Shown piece after piece: positions 17,940-26,425 of a DNA stretch of 64,000 nt; position 1 is the stretch's first letter; every line of letters begins with the position of its first letter. Where the stretch lies: positions 33,511-97,510 of the forward strand of contig JADJWL010000016.1 in NCBI GenBank assembly GCA_016716385.1, written 5' to 3'. Made by a program: the position numbers and the translations under genes. Below the pieces are notes generated by a model, which was not told the DNA's origin, searched no databases, and worked only from the letters and a program-made list of their open reading frames with translations. The DNA is from Bryobacterales bacterium. GTDB lineage: Bacteria > Acidobacteriota > Terriglobia > Bryobacterales > Bryobacteraceae.

Positions 17940-18575
17940 CTACTTCGAATACAACTCGACGATCAACTGCTCGTTGATCTGGATCTGCGTCAGTTCGTCG
18001 CGGCGCGGCTGGCCGATGACCTTGGCCTTCAACCCTTCGCGATCGACGTCAAGCCAGCTCGGCGCGGGCGCGTGCGCGGTGGCGTCGCGGGCAGCCAGGA
18101 TCGTCGGGTTCTGACGGCTGCTTTCCCGCACTTCCACCACGTCGCCCGGCTTCACCAGGAATGACGGGATATTGACCTTGCGTCCGTTCACCTGAATGTG
18201 CCCGTGGCGGACGACCTGCCGCGACTGCGAGCGGCTCGTGCCGAATCCCATGCGGTAGATCACGTTGTCGAGGCGGCGCTCCAGAGTCGCGAGCATCGTC
18301 TCACCGGTGATGCCCCGTGTCTTGGACGCCTTTTCGAAATTGTTGCGGAACTGCGTTTCAAGCAAGCCGTAAATGCGGCGCACCTTCTGCTTTTCGCGAA
18401 GCTGGAGGCCGTAGCCCACCACCTTGCGGACGCGCTTGCTCTTGCCATGCTGACCCGGAATGAAGTTGCGCTTCTCAATCGCGCACTTCTCCGTGTGGCA
18501 GCGCTCTCCCTTGAGGAAGAGCTTCATGCCTTCGCGCCGGCACAGCCGGCACACCGGACCGATATATCGTGCCAA
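17940..18575 (-). CDS. rpsD: 30S ribosomal protein S4 (zinc-type)
   Basis: 211 residues starting at TTG, preceded by AGAGGAGA; the family N-terminus LARYIGPVCRLCRREG begins there, and the 49 open codons upstream are unrelated. Cys9, Cys12, Cys26 and Cys31 form the zinc site of the C+ type of S4. The S4 RNA-binding domain is at about 100-165 (RRLDNVIYRMGF to GDVVEVRE). S4 nucleates 30S assembly and is often the operon's autoregulator. The 116 bp separating it from rpsK is the largest gap in the alpha part. Confidence 0.96.
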   Translation of the reverse strand: MARYIGPVCRLCRREGMKLFLKGERCHTEKCAIEKRNFIPGQHGKSKRVRKVVGYGLQLREKQKVRRIYGLLETQFRNNFEKASKTRGITGETMLATLERRLDNVIYRMGFGTSRSQSRQVVRHGHIQVNGRKVNIPSFLVKPGDVVEVRESSRQNPTILAARDATAHAPAPSWLDVDREGLKAKVIGQPRRDELTQIQINEQLIVELYSK

Positions 18576-18691
18576 TCGTTCTCCTCTTCCCGCAGTCCCA
18601 GGCCGCGGGCGTTGTTGCTGACTCACCGCCACGACAACGTAGCGGTTGTGCGGTTTACGATCCCGGAGAGGGACCTTCCTCCCGCTTGTTC

Positions 18692-19102
18692 CTAGACGCG
18701 CCGCTTCTTGGGCGGCCGGCATCCGTTGTGCGGAATCGGCGTCGTGTCTTTAATCGACTTCACTTCGATGCCGGCGGTTGCCAGCGCCCGGATGGCCGAT
18801 TCCCGGCCCGAACCCGGGCCGCTCACGCGCACGTCGACCGTGCGCAGCCCCACATCCTTGGCCTTGTTGGCGGCTGTGAGCGACGCCTGCTGCGCGGCAA
18901 ACGGGGTTCCCTTGCGCGATCCGCGGAACCCCAGCGATCCGGCGCTCGACCAGGAGACAGTGTTGCCCTCGAGGTCGGAGATGGTGACGATCGTGTTGTT
19001 GAAGGTGGCCTGGACGTGCACGAGGCCGTTGTGGACCACCCGCTTCTCTTTCTTCTTGAAGCTTTTCTTCTTGCCGGGCTTAACCTGCTGCTTTTTCGCC
19101 AT
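18692..19102 (-). CDS. rpsK: 30S ribosomal protein S11
   Basis: 136 residues. A Lys-rich N-terminus leads to VHVQATFNNTIVTISDLEGN, then the conserved platform core and the C-terminus PIPHNGCRPPKKRRV typical of S11. It lies directly after rpsM and before rpsD in the usual order. Confidence 0.98.
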   Translation of the reverse strand: MAKKQQVKPGKKKSFKKKEKRVVHNGLVHVQATFNNTIVTISDLEGNTVSWSSAGSLGFRGSRKGTPFAAQQASLTAANKAKDVGLRTVDVRVSGPGSGRESAIRALATAGIEVKSIKDTTPIPHNGCRPPKKRRV

Positions 19103-19114
19103 CGTGCGTTGCCC

Positions 19115-19495
19115 TTACTTGCCGCCCTTCTTCTTGTTGGCGATTGTGCCGCGGCGCGGGCCCTTCCGGGTCCGGGCGTTGGTGTGCGTGCGCTGCCCCC
19201 GCACGGGCAGGCCGCGCCTGTGCCGCAGGCCGCGGTAGCTGCCGATTTCGATGTGGCGCTTGATGTTGAGCGATACTTCCTTGCGGAGATCGCCTTCCAC
19301 CGCGCCTTCGTCCTCGATGATCTGGCGGATGTGGTTGACTTCTTCTTCGGTCAGATCCGCCACCTTCTTGTCGAAGTCGACCCCGGCGCGGTAGAGCAGG
19401 GAGCGCGCGCGCGTCCGCCCAATGCCGTAAATGTAGGTCAGACCGATTTCCGCCCGCTTCCGGGGCGGCAAGTCTACGCCGGCTATACGTGCCAT
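19115..19495 (-). CDS. rpsM: 30S ribosomal protein S13
   Basis: 126 residues starting MARIAGVDLPPRKR. The helix-two-turn-helix core (LTYIYGIGRTRA) and the basic tail with RGQRTHTNARTRKGPRR are complete. S13 contacts the P-site tRNA and the intersubunit bridges. It is followed by rpsK after 12 nt. Confidence 0.98.
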   Translation of the reverse strand: MARIAGVDLPPRKRAEIGLTYIYGIGRTRARSLLYRAGVDFDKKVADLTEEEVNHIRQIIEDEGAVEGDLRKEVSLNIKRHIEIGSYRGLRHRRGLPVRGQRTHTNARTRKGPRRGTIANKKKGGK

Positions 19496-19510
19496 CTTTC
19501 GATTTCCCTC

Positions 19511-19624
19511 TTACCCTTGACGCTGCTTATGCTTCGGGTTGACGCAGATCACCCGGACCACGCCCTCGCGGTGAATGATCTTGCACTTGTCACACATCTT
19601 CTTGACCGACGGCCGTACCTTCAT
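19511..19624 (-). CDS. rpmJ: 50S ribosomal protein L36
   Basis: A 37-residue gene too short for common ORF cut-offs. It starts MKVRPSVKKMCDKCK and ends NPKHKQRQG before TAA. Cys11, Cys14, Cys27 and His32 form the zinc site, so this is the zinc-binding C+ type. It sits between infA and rpsM as in most bacteria; its ATG lies 1 nt beyond the infA stop, with the two genes touching. Confidence 0.97.
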   Translation of the reverse strand: MKVRPSVKKMCDKCKIIHREGVVRVICVNPKHKQRQG

Positions 19625-19899
19625 AATGCCTGTTCCTCTTCAGCCGCCCGTGCGGCCGCCGCGACATCCAGCTTCCGTGTAATCCTGGCGCGCGTCCAAT
19701 CGTGGGGCGCCAGTTCCACTTCCACCGGATCGCCCGGCAACAGCCGGACAAAATTCCGTTTCACCATCCCGGCCGGGTGAGCGACCACCTCGCGCCGGTT
19801 GGCCAATTCCACCCGGTACAGGTCCCGGGGCAGCGCCGCCAGGATCCGGCCCCGGACCCCGCTGCCGCGTCCGCCTCTTACGGGCGGGTCAGAACCCAT
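19621..19899 (-). CDS. infA: translation initiation factor IF-1 (divergent)
   Basis: The OB-fold of IF-1 is recognisable at about residues 16-80 (GRILAALPRDLYRVEL, VAHPAGMVKRNFVRLLPGD, ARITRK). The 92-residue product is longer than the usual 72, with a Gly/Arg-rich N-terminal extension and an Ala/Glu tail. The usual SGKMRK stretch reads AGMVKR. The ATG at 19899 lies 22 nt inside the map gene and no other start is available nearer the fold. IF-1 occupies the ribosomal A site during initiation. Confidence 0.85.
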   Translation of the reverse strand: MGSDPPVRGGRGSGVRGRILAALPRDLYRVELANRREVVAHPAGMVKRNFVRLLPGDPVEVELAPHDWTRARITRKLDVAAAARAAEEEQAL

Positions 19900-20648
19900 G
19901 GGCCGTTACTCGTGATGGCGACACAATGCTCGAAATGGGCCGAGTTCTTCCCATCCTTCGTGACCGCCGTCCAGCGGTCCGGCAGAACTTTGCTTTCCGG
20001 TCCGCCCGCATTCACCATCGGTTCGATCGCCAGAACCATCCCCTCCTTCAGCCGGGGATTCTCCTGGCGCCGGTCCACGTAATTGGGAACTTGCGGTTCC
20101 TCATGCAGCTTGGCGCCAATTCCGTGCCCGACAAACTCGCGCACGATCGAAAAGCCGTGCGACACCACGTGGTTCTCCACCGTACCGCAAATGTCGAAGA
20201 GGCGGTTGCCGGCCCGCGCCTGCTGAATCGCCAATTCCAGCGCCTCTTCCGTGACCTTCATCAGCCGCTTCGTCTCTTCGCTCACTTCGCCGATCGCGAC
20301 CGTGGTCGCCGAATCACCGAAGTAGCCATCCAGTTGCACGCCGGTATCGATCGAGACGATATCGCCCTGCTTCAACATCCTCTTGGCCGACGGCATACCG
20401 TGGACGATTTCGTTGTTGACCGACGTGCAGAGCACGTAAGGGTACTTGCCCCCGGCGGCCGGAACGTAATATCCCTTGAATGCCGGGCGGGCGCCCGCGT
20501 CGGCAATCATCTTTTCGGCCGCGTGCTCGAGGTCCAGCGTCGTCGCCCCTTCCACGGCCATCCCGCGCAACTCGCCAAGGATCCGCCACACGAGCAGCCC
20601 GCTCCGCCGCATCTTCTCCAATTCGGCCGGCGACTTGCGGACGATCAT
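19878..20648 (-). CDS. map: type I methionine aminopeptidase
   Basis: 256 residues with the dinuclear metal-site residues of type I MetAP: two Asp in SIDTGVQLDGYFGDSATT, His in FVGHGIGAKLHEEP, Glu in LAIEPMV and Glu in HFEHCVAI. It removes the initiator Met from nascent proteins. It overlaps adk by 4 nt upstream and infA by 22 nt downstream, indicating translational coupling. Confidence 0.97.
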   Translation of the reverse strand: MIVRKSPAELEKMRRSGLLVWRILGELRGMAVEGATTLDLEHAAEKMIADAGARPAFKGYYVPAAGGKYPYVLCTSVNNEIVHGMPSAKRMLKQGDIVSIDTGVQLDGYFGDSATTVAIGEVSEETKRLMKVTEEALELAIQQARAGNRLFDICGTVENHVVSHGFSIVREFVGHGIGAKLHEEPQVPNYVDRRQENPRLKEGMVLAIEPMVNAGGPESKVLPDRWTAVTKDGKNSAHFEHCVAITSNGPWVLTRP

Positions 20649-21343
20649 ACCGCCATCACCGCGCGGCCCACTTCGACCGAGACATCGTCGGGGCTGGCCA
20701 CGGTCGCGTCAATCTCCACCACAGCATGCCCGGCGCGTCGAAAGTAGTTCAACACAGGCCGTGTCTGCTTCTCATACGCTTCGAGGCGCTGCCGGATCAC
20801 GTCCTCGGAATCGTCCGCCCGCAAGATCAGCGGCCCACCGTCCCGGTCGCACACTCCCTCCCGCGACGGAGGCTGCGATACCAGATTGTACAGGGCGCCA
20901 CAGGAGGCACACTGCCGACGGCCGGTAAGGCGGGCAATGATTACATTGTAATCGACTAGCAAGTGAATCACCACTTGCCCCACCAGCCGGCTATCGAGCC
21001 ACTCCGCCAGCGTCCGCGCCTGGGGCTCGGTCCGGGGATAGCCGTCGAGGATGAACCCGCCCTGGCAGTCCCCCGCGGCGAGACGTTCGCGGACCAGACC
21101 GTTGACCATGTCGTCCGGAACGAGGCCGCCTGATCTCATCATCGCCTCGATCGCCCGTCCGACATCGTCGCCCGCCTCGATGTGCTGGCGAAGCATGTCG
21201 CCGGTCGAGATATGAGGGATTCCGAGCTGGTCCCGCAGGAGCTTCGCCTGCGTCCCTTTCCCTGATCCCGGCGGTCCGAATAGCACGACCGCTGTTGCTT
21301 TGGCATCCGCAGCAGCGCGGGCGGATGCGCCTGAATGATCCAC
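20645..21343 (-). CDS. adk: adenylate kinase (zinc-lid type)
   Basis: It interconverts ATP + AMP and 2 ADP. The P-loop GPPGSGKGTQAK lies near the N-terminus, the AMP-binding segment is HISTGDMLRQHI, and DGYPRT follows. The lid contains CASCGALYN followed by GVCDRDGG, a Cys3-Asp-type zinc lid. The start is uncertain: GTG at 21343 has GAGG 8 nt upstream, while a TTG at 21361 would add six residues. Either way about 20 extra residues precede the usual start. Confidence 0.95.
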   Translation of the reverse strand: MDHSGASARAAADAKATAVVLFGPPGSGKGTQAKLLRDQLGIPHISTGDMLRQHIEAGDDVGRAIEAMMRSGGLVPDDMVNGLVRERLAAGDCQGGFILDGYPRTEPQARTLAEWLDSRLVGQVVIHLLVDYNVIIARLTGRRQCASCGALYNLVSQPPSREGVCDRDGGPLILRADDSEDVIRQRLEAYEKQTRPVLNYFRRAGHAVVEIDATVASPDDVSVEVGRAVMAV

Positions 21344-21378
21344 TTCGAGTGCCTCAACCAAAACAAATTCGCCGCATT

Positions 21379-22779
21379 CTACATGGAGCTGCGGCGGCCG
21401 CGGATACGGCCCGCGCGCGGCGTAAACCCTTCGTAATGCCGCATGATCAACTGCGCCTCCACCTGATTCACCGTATCCATCGCCACGCCGACAACGATCA
21501 GCAGGCTCGTTCCTCCAAAGTAGAATTGGACGTTCAAGCCGTCGAGGAAGAAGCGGGGGAAGTACTCATCCATCCAGCCGCCGATGAGCGGCAGGTGCTG
21601 GAGCTTGATGCCGTGCAGCATCAAGTCGGGAATCAGGCACAACACGGCGAGGTAGAGTCCGCCCACCACCGTGATTTTCGAAAGAATGTCGTTGATGTAG
21701 TCCGCCGTGCTCTTCCCTGGACGGATGCCCGGGATAAAGCCGCCGTACTTCCGCATGTTATCCGCCGTCTCGTTCGGGTTGAAGATAATCGAGACGTAGA
21801 AGAAGCAGAAGAAAATGATCGCCGCGACAAAGAGCACCACATACAGCGGCTCGCCGGCGCGAATCGCCGCCAGCGTGCTATCGAGCCAGGGCGTATTCCG
21901 CGCCCAGGGCATCGTGGCGAGCGTCTGCGGCAGGGCGAGAATCGAGCTGGCGAAAATGACCGGGATGACGCCGCCGGCGTTCACCTTGAGTGGCATGTGG
22001 GTGGACTGCCCGCCCATCACTTTCCGCCCGACGACACGCTTGGCGTACTGCACCGGTATCCGGCGCTCCCCGCGCTCGACCAGGACGATAAACGCCACCA
22101 CCCCGACCATCACGACCAGTACGACGATGAGTGTCACCACGCTCCATTCGCGGGTGATGAACACATTGCGGTAGAGGTTCTCGATCGCCGAAGGCAGGCC
22201 GACGACGATTCCCGCGAAGATGATCAGGGACATCCCGTTGCCCACGCCGCGCTCGGTGATCTGTTCGCCGAGCCACATGATGAACGCCGTGCCCGTGGTG
22301 AGCGACATGATGGTCAGCAGCGTGAATCCGATGCCGGGATTGATGACGATGTTGCCTTCCATCGCCTGCAAGCCCTGCGAGATCGTGAACGACTGCACCA
22401 CCGCCAGGATCACGGTCAGATATCGCGTGTACTGCGTGATCTTCCGCCGCCCGAGTTCGCCTTCTTTCTGGAGTTTCTCGAGGTGCGGGATGACCACCGT
22501 CAGCAACTGCAGGATGATCGATGAGGTGATGTAGGGCATGATGCCCAAAGCAAACACGGTCAGCCGGCGGATGTTGCCGCCGGCGAACAGGTCGAAGAAT
22601 CCGAAGATTCCGGCGGCGTTGCGCTCGAAGAACTCCTCCCAGCGCACGAGATCGATGCCCGGGGTCGGAACGTGGCCGCCGAGGCGGTACACGGCGAGGA
22701 TCGCCAAGGTGAACAGAACCCGCCTGCGCAGGTCGGGAATGCGGAATACGTTGACGAGAGCGTCGAAGAACTTTTGCAT
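21379..22779 (-). CDS. secY: preprotein translocase subunit SecY
   Basis: 466 residues with ten transmembrane segments, forming the protein-conducting channel with SecE and SecG. It starts MQKFFDALVNVFRIPDLRRR with the first helix next. Typical stretches include TPGID, GIMPYITSSIILQLL (plug region) and RGERRIPVQYAKR (cytosolic loop). It lies between rplO and adk, the standard spc operon position. Confidence 0.98.
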   Translation of the reverse strand: MQKFFDALVNVFRIPDLRRRVLFTLAILAVYRLGGHVPTPGIDLVRWEEFFERNAAGIFGFFDLFAGGNIRRLTVFALGIMPYITSSIILQLLTVVIPHLEKLQKEGELGRRKITQYTRYLTVILAVVQSFTISQGLQAMEGNIVINPGIGFTLLTIMSLTTGTAFIMWLGEQITERGVGNGMSLIIFAGIVVGLPSAIENLYRNVFITREWSVVTLIVVLVVMVGVVAFIVLVERGERRIPVQYAKRVVGRKVMGGQSTHMPLKVNAGGVIPVIFASSILALPQTLATMPWARNTPWLDSTLAAIRAGEPLYVVLFVAAIIFFCFFYVSIIFNPNETADNMRKYGGFIPGIRPGKSTADYINDILSKITVVGGLYLAVLCLIPDLMLHGIKLQHLPLIGGWMDEYFPRFFLDGLNVQFYFGGTSLLIVVGVAMDTVNQVEAQLIMRHYEGFTPRAGRIRGRRSSM

Positions 22780-22792
22780 GGCGCGGGCCCCG

Positions 22793-23242
22793 TCAGGCGG
22801 CTCCGATTTCGACGGCCTTTCCGCCCGCCTTTTCGATCTTCTCGCGGGCGGTCTTCGAGAAGAGGTGCGCCTCCACCTGAATGGCGCGGGTCAGCTCCCC
22901 GTCTCCGAGGATCTTGAGGCCGTGCAGAAGCTTCTTGACGACGCCGGTCTGCATCAACTGGTCGGGTCCGAAGGTGTCGCCGGCCAGTGTCTCCAACTGC
23001 CCGACATTGACAATGGCGTATTCTTTGCGGAAGAGGGCGTTCGAGAACCCGCGCTTGGGGAGACGACGGTGCAGCGGCATCTGGCCGCCTTCGAAGCCGC
23101 GCATCTTGCTGTAGCCGGAAATCGACTTCTGGCCCTTCATGCCGCGAGCGGAGGTCTTGCCGTGGCCTGAACCCATGCCGCGGCCAACGCGCTTCTTGGA
23201 GTGGGTCTGCCCGGCGGGCGGTTTCAACTGGCTCAAGTTCAT
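22793..23242 (-). CDS. rplO: 50S ribosomal protein L15
   Basis: 149 residues beginning MNLSQLKPPAGQTHSKKRVG, with the Gly-rich extended N-terminal loop (GRGMGSGHGKTSARGMKGQ) that runs into 23S rRNA, and a globular C-terminal half. It precedes secY by 13 nt. Confidence 0.97.
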   Translation of the reverse strand: MNLSQLKPPAGQTHSKKRVGRGMGSGHGKTSARGMKGQKSISGYSKMRGFEGGQMPLHRRLPKRGFSNALFRKEYAIVNVGQLETLAGDTFGPDQLMQTGVVKKLLHGLKILGDGELTRAIQVEAHLFSKTAREKIEKAGGKAVEIGAA

Positions 23243-23248
23243 GCGCTT

Positions 23249-23440
23249 CTACCCCTGTTCGACGAGTGCCAGCAGATGCGGCACTTTCTTCACCATGCCC
23301 CGGAAACCCGCGGTGTCCGGACGCTCCACCACCTGCTGCATCCGCCGCAGCCCCAGGCTCCGCACGATCGCCTTGTGCTTTTCGGGGGCGCCGATCGGGC
23401 TGCGCACCAGTCTGATCTTGATCGTTTTCGCCTGTTCCAT
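23249..23440 (-). CDS. rpmD: 50S ribosomal protein L30
   Basis: 63 residues beginning MEQAKTIKIRLVRSPIG, matching the short bacterial L30 with its RSLGLRRMQQVVERPDT core. An upstream open extension of 13 residues is not family-like and overlaps the rpsE end, so the internal ATG is used. Confidence 0.96.
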   Translation of the reverse strand: MEQAKTIKIRLVRSPIGAPEKHKAIVRSLGLRRMQQVVERPDTAGFRGMVKKVPHLLALVEQG

Positions 23441-23453
23441 TGCCGCGTTATCC

Positions 23454-23966
23454 TTACAGCTTTTCGAGGGCCAGACCACGCAGGTCGGCCACTTCCTGCT
23501 TATCGCGCAACATCTCGAGCGCGGCCACCGTCGCCTTCACCACGTTGTGCGGGTTGTGCGATCCGATGGACTTGGTCAACACATTGGGGATTCCCACGGC
23601 CTGAATGACGGCACGCACCGGTCCGCCCGCGATCACGCCCGTCCCTGCCGGAGCGGGCTTCAGCAGGACCTGGCCGCTGCCGAACCGTCCGAGCACGATG
23701 TGAGGAATGGTCGTGTCGAGTGTGTTCACCCGCCGCAGATTCTTCTTGGCAGCCTCAATTCCCTTACGAATTGCCGAGGGCACTTCCTTGGCCTTGCCGA
23801 CGCCGTAGCCGACGACTTTCGCGGCCGGGTCGCCCACGACCACGAGCGCCGAAAAGCTCATGTTCTTGCCGCCCTTGACAACCTTGGTGACACGGTTGAT
23901 CGAGACGACCTGTTCCTTGATGTTCAGCGCCTGCGGATCGATCCGCTTCGTACCGGTCAAATGCAT
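23454..23966 (-). CDS. rpsE: 30S ribosomal protein S5
   Basis: 170 residues. The double-stranded RNA-binding N-domain includes VVKGGKNMSFSALVVVGD, and the C-domain includes APAGTGVIAGGPVRAVIQ and SHNPHNVVKATVAAL. S5 is part of the decoding-fidelity centre and the mRNA entry tunnel. It follows rplR directly. Confidence 0.98.
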   Translation of the reverse strand: MHLTGTKRIDPQALNIKEQVVSINRVTKVVKGGKNMSFSALVVVGDPAAKVVGYGVGKAKEVPSAIRKGIEAAKKNLRRVNTLDTTIPHIVLGRFGSGQVLLKPAPAGTGVIAGGPVRAVIQAVGIPNVLTKSIGSHNPHNVVKATVAALEMLRDKQEVADLRGLALEKL

Positions 23967-23967
23967 G

Positions 23968-24330
23968 TCAGAACTCCAGTCCCGCTTCCCGTGCCGCTTC
24001 CGCCAGCGCTTTCACCCGCCCATGATAGAGGAAGCCGCCGCGGTCGAACACCACGCGCGTGATTCCCTGCGCCTTGGCGCGCTCGCCGATGAGGGTGCCG
24101 ATCGCCTTGGCCGCCGCCACGTTGCCGCCGTTGCCGACCTTCGCCGTTGGATCGAGCGTGGAGGCCGCGGCCAGGGTCCGGCCGGCGCCATCGTCGATCA
24201 CCTGGGCGTAGATGTGGTGGAGGCTGCGGAATACCGCCAGACGCGGACGCTCCGCGCTGCCGCGGACCTTGCGCCGGATCCGGGTGTGAATCCGCCTCCG
24301 GATCTGCTGCTTGTTTACCTGCCGGATCAC
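23968..24330 (-). CDS. rplR: 50S ribosomal protein L18
   Basis: 120 residues with a basic N-terminal arm (RRRIHTRIRRKVRG) and the 5S rRNA-binding core (RPRLAVFRSLHHIYAQVIDD, VVFDRGGFLYHGRVKALAEA). It overlaps rplF by 4 nt at its start and abuts rpsE. Confidence 0.97.
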   Translation of the reverse strand: MIRQVNKQQIRRRIHTRIRRKVRGSAERPRLAVFRSLHHIYAQVIDDGAGRTLAAASTLDPTAKVGNGGNVAAAKAIGTLIGERAKAQGITRVVFDRGGFLYHGRVKALAEAAREAGLEF

Positions 24331-24869
24331 TTGCCCTTACCTCCCGCGCCGGTCTTGCCCGCCTTCTTCCGCAACCGTTCGCCGGTGTAGCGGACGCCCT
24401 TGTTCTTGTACGGATCGGGCGGACGCAGCGAGCGCATGTTGGCCGCCACCTGGCCGATCAACTGCTTATCGATGCCGCTCAAGACGAGGTGGGTCTGCTT
24501 GTCCACCTTCACGTCGATGCCTTCGGGCAGCATGTACTCGATGAGGTGCGAGTATCCGAGGCGGAACACCGCGACCCGGCCTTTGACATCGCAGCTATAG
24601 CCGGTGCCCACAATGTCCAGTTCGCGCGTGAAGCCTTGCGAAACGCCCTGGACTGCGTTCGCCGTGAGCGCCCGCGTCAGACCGTGCAGCGCCGCGAACT
24701 GGTCGCCTTCGCGCTTCACATCCAACTGCGCACCGTTCTGCTCCACCGTGACGCCCGCCGGAACCGGCACGGACAGTTTCCCCTTCGGTCCTTCGACCTG
24801 GAGTTCCCCGTCCATCCGGATCTTCACGCCGGCCGGCATCGGGATTGGCTTTTTTCCAATTCTCGACAT
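24327..24869 (-). CDS. rplF: 50S ribosomal protein L6
   Basis: 180 residues starting MSRIGKKPIPMPAGV, with two related alpha/beta repeats and the C-terminal signature PDPYKNKGVRYTGERLRKK. It binds 23S rRNA near the sarcin-ricin loop. Confidence 0.98.
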   Translation of the reverse strand: MSRIGKKPIPMPAGVKIRMDGELQVEGPKGKLSVPVPAGVTVEQNGAQLDVKREGDQFAALHGLTRALTANAVQGVSQGFTRELDIVGTGYSCDVKGRVAVFRLGYSHLIEYMLPEGIDVKVDKQTHLVLSGIDKQLIGQVAANMRSLRPPDPYKNKGVRYTGERLRKKAGKTGAGGKGK

Positions 24870-24881
24870 AGCACTACCCCG

Positions 24882-25277
24882 TTACCACACCTGGCAGAGA
24901 ATCTCTCCGCCTACGCCCTCGCGGTGCGCCGTCCGTCCCGTCATCACGCCGCGCGGCGTCGTGAGAATGTTCACGCCGAGACCGCCCAGCACACGCGGGA
25001 TCTCCTTGTGCCCCACGTAGACACGGCAACCAGGGCGGGACACGCGCTCGATCTTCGAGATCACCGGGGCGTTGTTAGTCGCGTACTTGAGGTAGATCTT
25101 GATGGTCTTCTTCGATCCCTCCTCAGCGACCTTGTAGTTCAAAATATAGCCCTCTTCCTTGAGGATGCGGGCGATTTCCGCTTTCAACTTCGAGGCGGGC
25201 ACGTCGACTTTGGGATGGCTGGCCCCGAGGGCGTTCCGGACCCGCGTCAACATGTCGGCAATGGGATCACTCGTCAT
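24882..25277 (-). CDS. rpsH: 30S ribosomal protein S8
   Basis: 131 residues starting TSDPIADMLTRVRNA. The C-terminal signature VGHKEIPRVLGGLGVNIL then TPRGVMTGR is complete. S8 binds helix 21 of 16S rRNA and represses the spc operon in E. coli; no mimic hairpin was identified here. Confidence 0.98.
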   Translation of the reverse strand: MTSDPIADMLTRVRNALGASHPKVDVPASKLKAEIARILKEEGYILNYKVAEEGSKKTIKIYLKYATNNAPVISKIERVSRPGCRVYVGHKEIPRVLGGLGVNILTTPRGVMTGRTAHREGVGGEILCQVW

Positions 25278-25305
25278 CTCCGCTTCCTGCTCCTGGCTCC
25301 AAGCC

Positions 25306-25491
25306 TTACCAACTCGACTTCACCACTCCGGGGATCTCCCCGTTCAACGCCAGTTGGCGGAAGCACAACCGGCACAACGCAAACTTCCGCAGGTAGCCGC
25401 GCGGCCGCCCGCACCGCCAGCACCGGTTGCGGTGGCGGCAGGCAAACTTCGGCTTCTTCCTGTCCTTGGCAATCTTCGCCTCTGTAGCCAT
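25306..25491 (-). CDS. rpsN: 30S ribosomal protein S14, type Z
   Basis: A 61-residue zinc-type S14 with CWRCGRPRG and CRLCFRQLA providing the four zinc-ligand cysteines and the usual GEIPGVVKSSW end. The short Z form is the Zn-dependent variant; the longer Cys-less paralog is not in the window. Confidence 0.97.
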   Translation of the reverse strand: MATEAKIAKDRKKPKFACRHRNRCWRCGRPRGYLRKFALCRLCFRQLALNGEIPGVVKSSW

Positions 25492-25508
25492 CCGAATCTC
25501 CTCTTCGT

Positions 25509-26051
25509 CTACTTGCGGAACGGCATTCCCATCAACCGCAGCAGCGCCAGACTCTCGGCGTCGGTCCGCGCCGTGGTCGCAATCGTCACATTCATGCCCT
25601 TGGCCTTGTCGACCTTGGCGTAATCGATTTCCGGAAAGATCAACTGGTCGCGTACGCCGAGCGTGTAGTTGCCGCGCCCGTCAAAGGACTTGGGCGAGAC
25701 GCCGCGGAAGTCACGCACGCGCGCCAGCGCCACGTTCACGAGCCGGTCGAAGAACTCGAACATCCGGTCGCCACGCAGCGTCACCATGCACCCGATCGGC
25801 ATCCCTTCGCGCAGCTTGAACGCCGCAATCGACTTGGTGGCCTTCGTGATGACCGGACGCTGCCCGCTGATCGACGCCAGTTCGTTCACCGCGCCATCGA
25901 GCAGCTTGGGGTTCTGGGTCGCTTCGCCGAGTCCGATGTTGATCGTGATTTTGGCCAGCTTCGGCACGGCCATCACGTTCGTGTAGCCCTGGTCTTTGAT
26001 CAGGGCCGGAACGACCTTCTTCTGATAGTGCTCTCTCAGTCTTGCTGCCAT
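25509..26051 (-). CDS. rplE: 50S ribosomal protein L5
   Basis: 180 residues, the usual length, from the internal ATG that begins MAARLREHYQKKVVP. The 15 codons open upstream belong to the rplX end. It contains the 5S-binding LAKITINIGLGEATQN and GRGNYTLGVRDQLIFPEI. L5 contacts 5S rRNA and P-site tRNA. Confidence 0.97.
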   Translation of the reverse strand: MAARLREHYQKKVVPALIKDQGYTNVMAVPKLAKITINIGLGEATQNPKLLDGAVNELASISGQRPVITKATKSIAAFKLREGMPIGCMVTLRGDRMFEFFDRLVNVALARVRDFRGVSPKSFDGRGNYTLGVRDQLIFPEIDYAKVDKAKGMNVTIATTARTDAESLALLRLMGMPFRK

Positions 26052-26061
26052 CCCCTGCCCC

Positions 26062-26424
26062 TTACTTCTTATCCAGCGACGCGCCCGAGCGCGCATCGAT
26101 CCGCACCCGCCGCGTTTTCCCGCCGGGCGTGTGCTCGACCAGGGTCCGCATCCGCACGGGTTTGCCGTCGGAGCCCTTCATCATGACGTTCGACACATGG
26201 ATCGACGACTCACGCTCGGCGATGCCGCCCTTGATCTGCTTGGCCGGGTTCGGCTTCGTGTGGCGCTTGACCATGTTCACGCCCTCGACCAGGACGCGTC
26301 CCGTCCAGCGGTTGACGCTGAGGACGCGGCCTTCCTTGCCCTTGTCCTTCCCCGCGATCACGACGACGACATCGTCCTTCTTGAACCGGATGCGAACCGG
26401 TTCTTCCAGCCGTTTCAGCGCCAT
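26062..26424 (-). CDS. rplX: 50S ribosomal protein L24
   Basis: 120 residues with the KOW motif VVVIAGKDKGKEGRVLSV and the loop VEGVNMVKRHTKPNP. It is a little longer than the common 104 because of N- and C-terminal extensions. L24 initiates 50S assembly. Confidence 0.97.
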   Translation of the reverse strand: MALKRLEEPVRIRFKKDDVVVVIAGKDKGKEGRVLSVNRWTGRVLVEGVNMVKRHTKPNPAKQIKGGIAERESSIHVSNVMMKGSDGKPVRMRTLVEHTPGGKTRRVRIDARSGASLDKK

Positions 26425-26425
26425 G

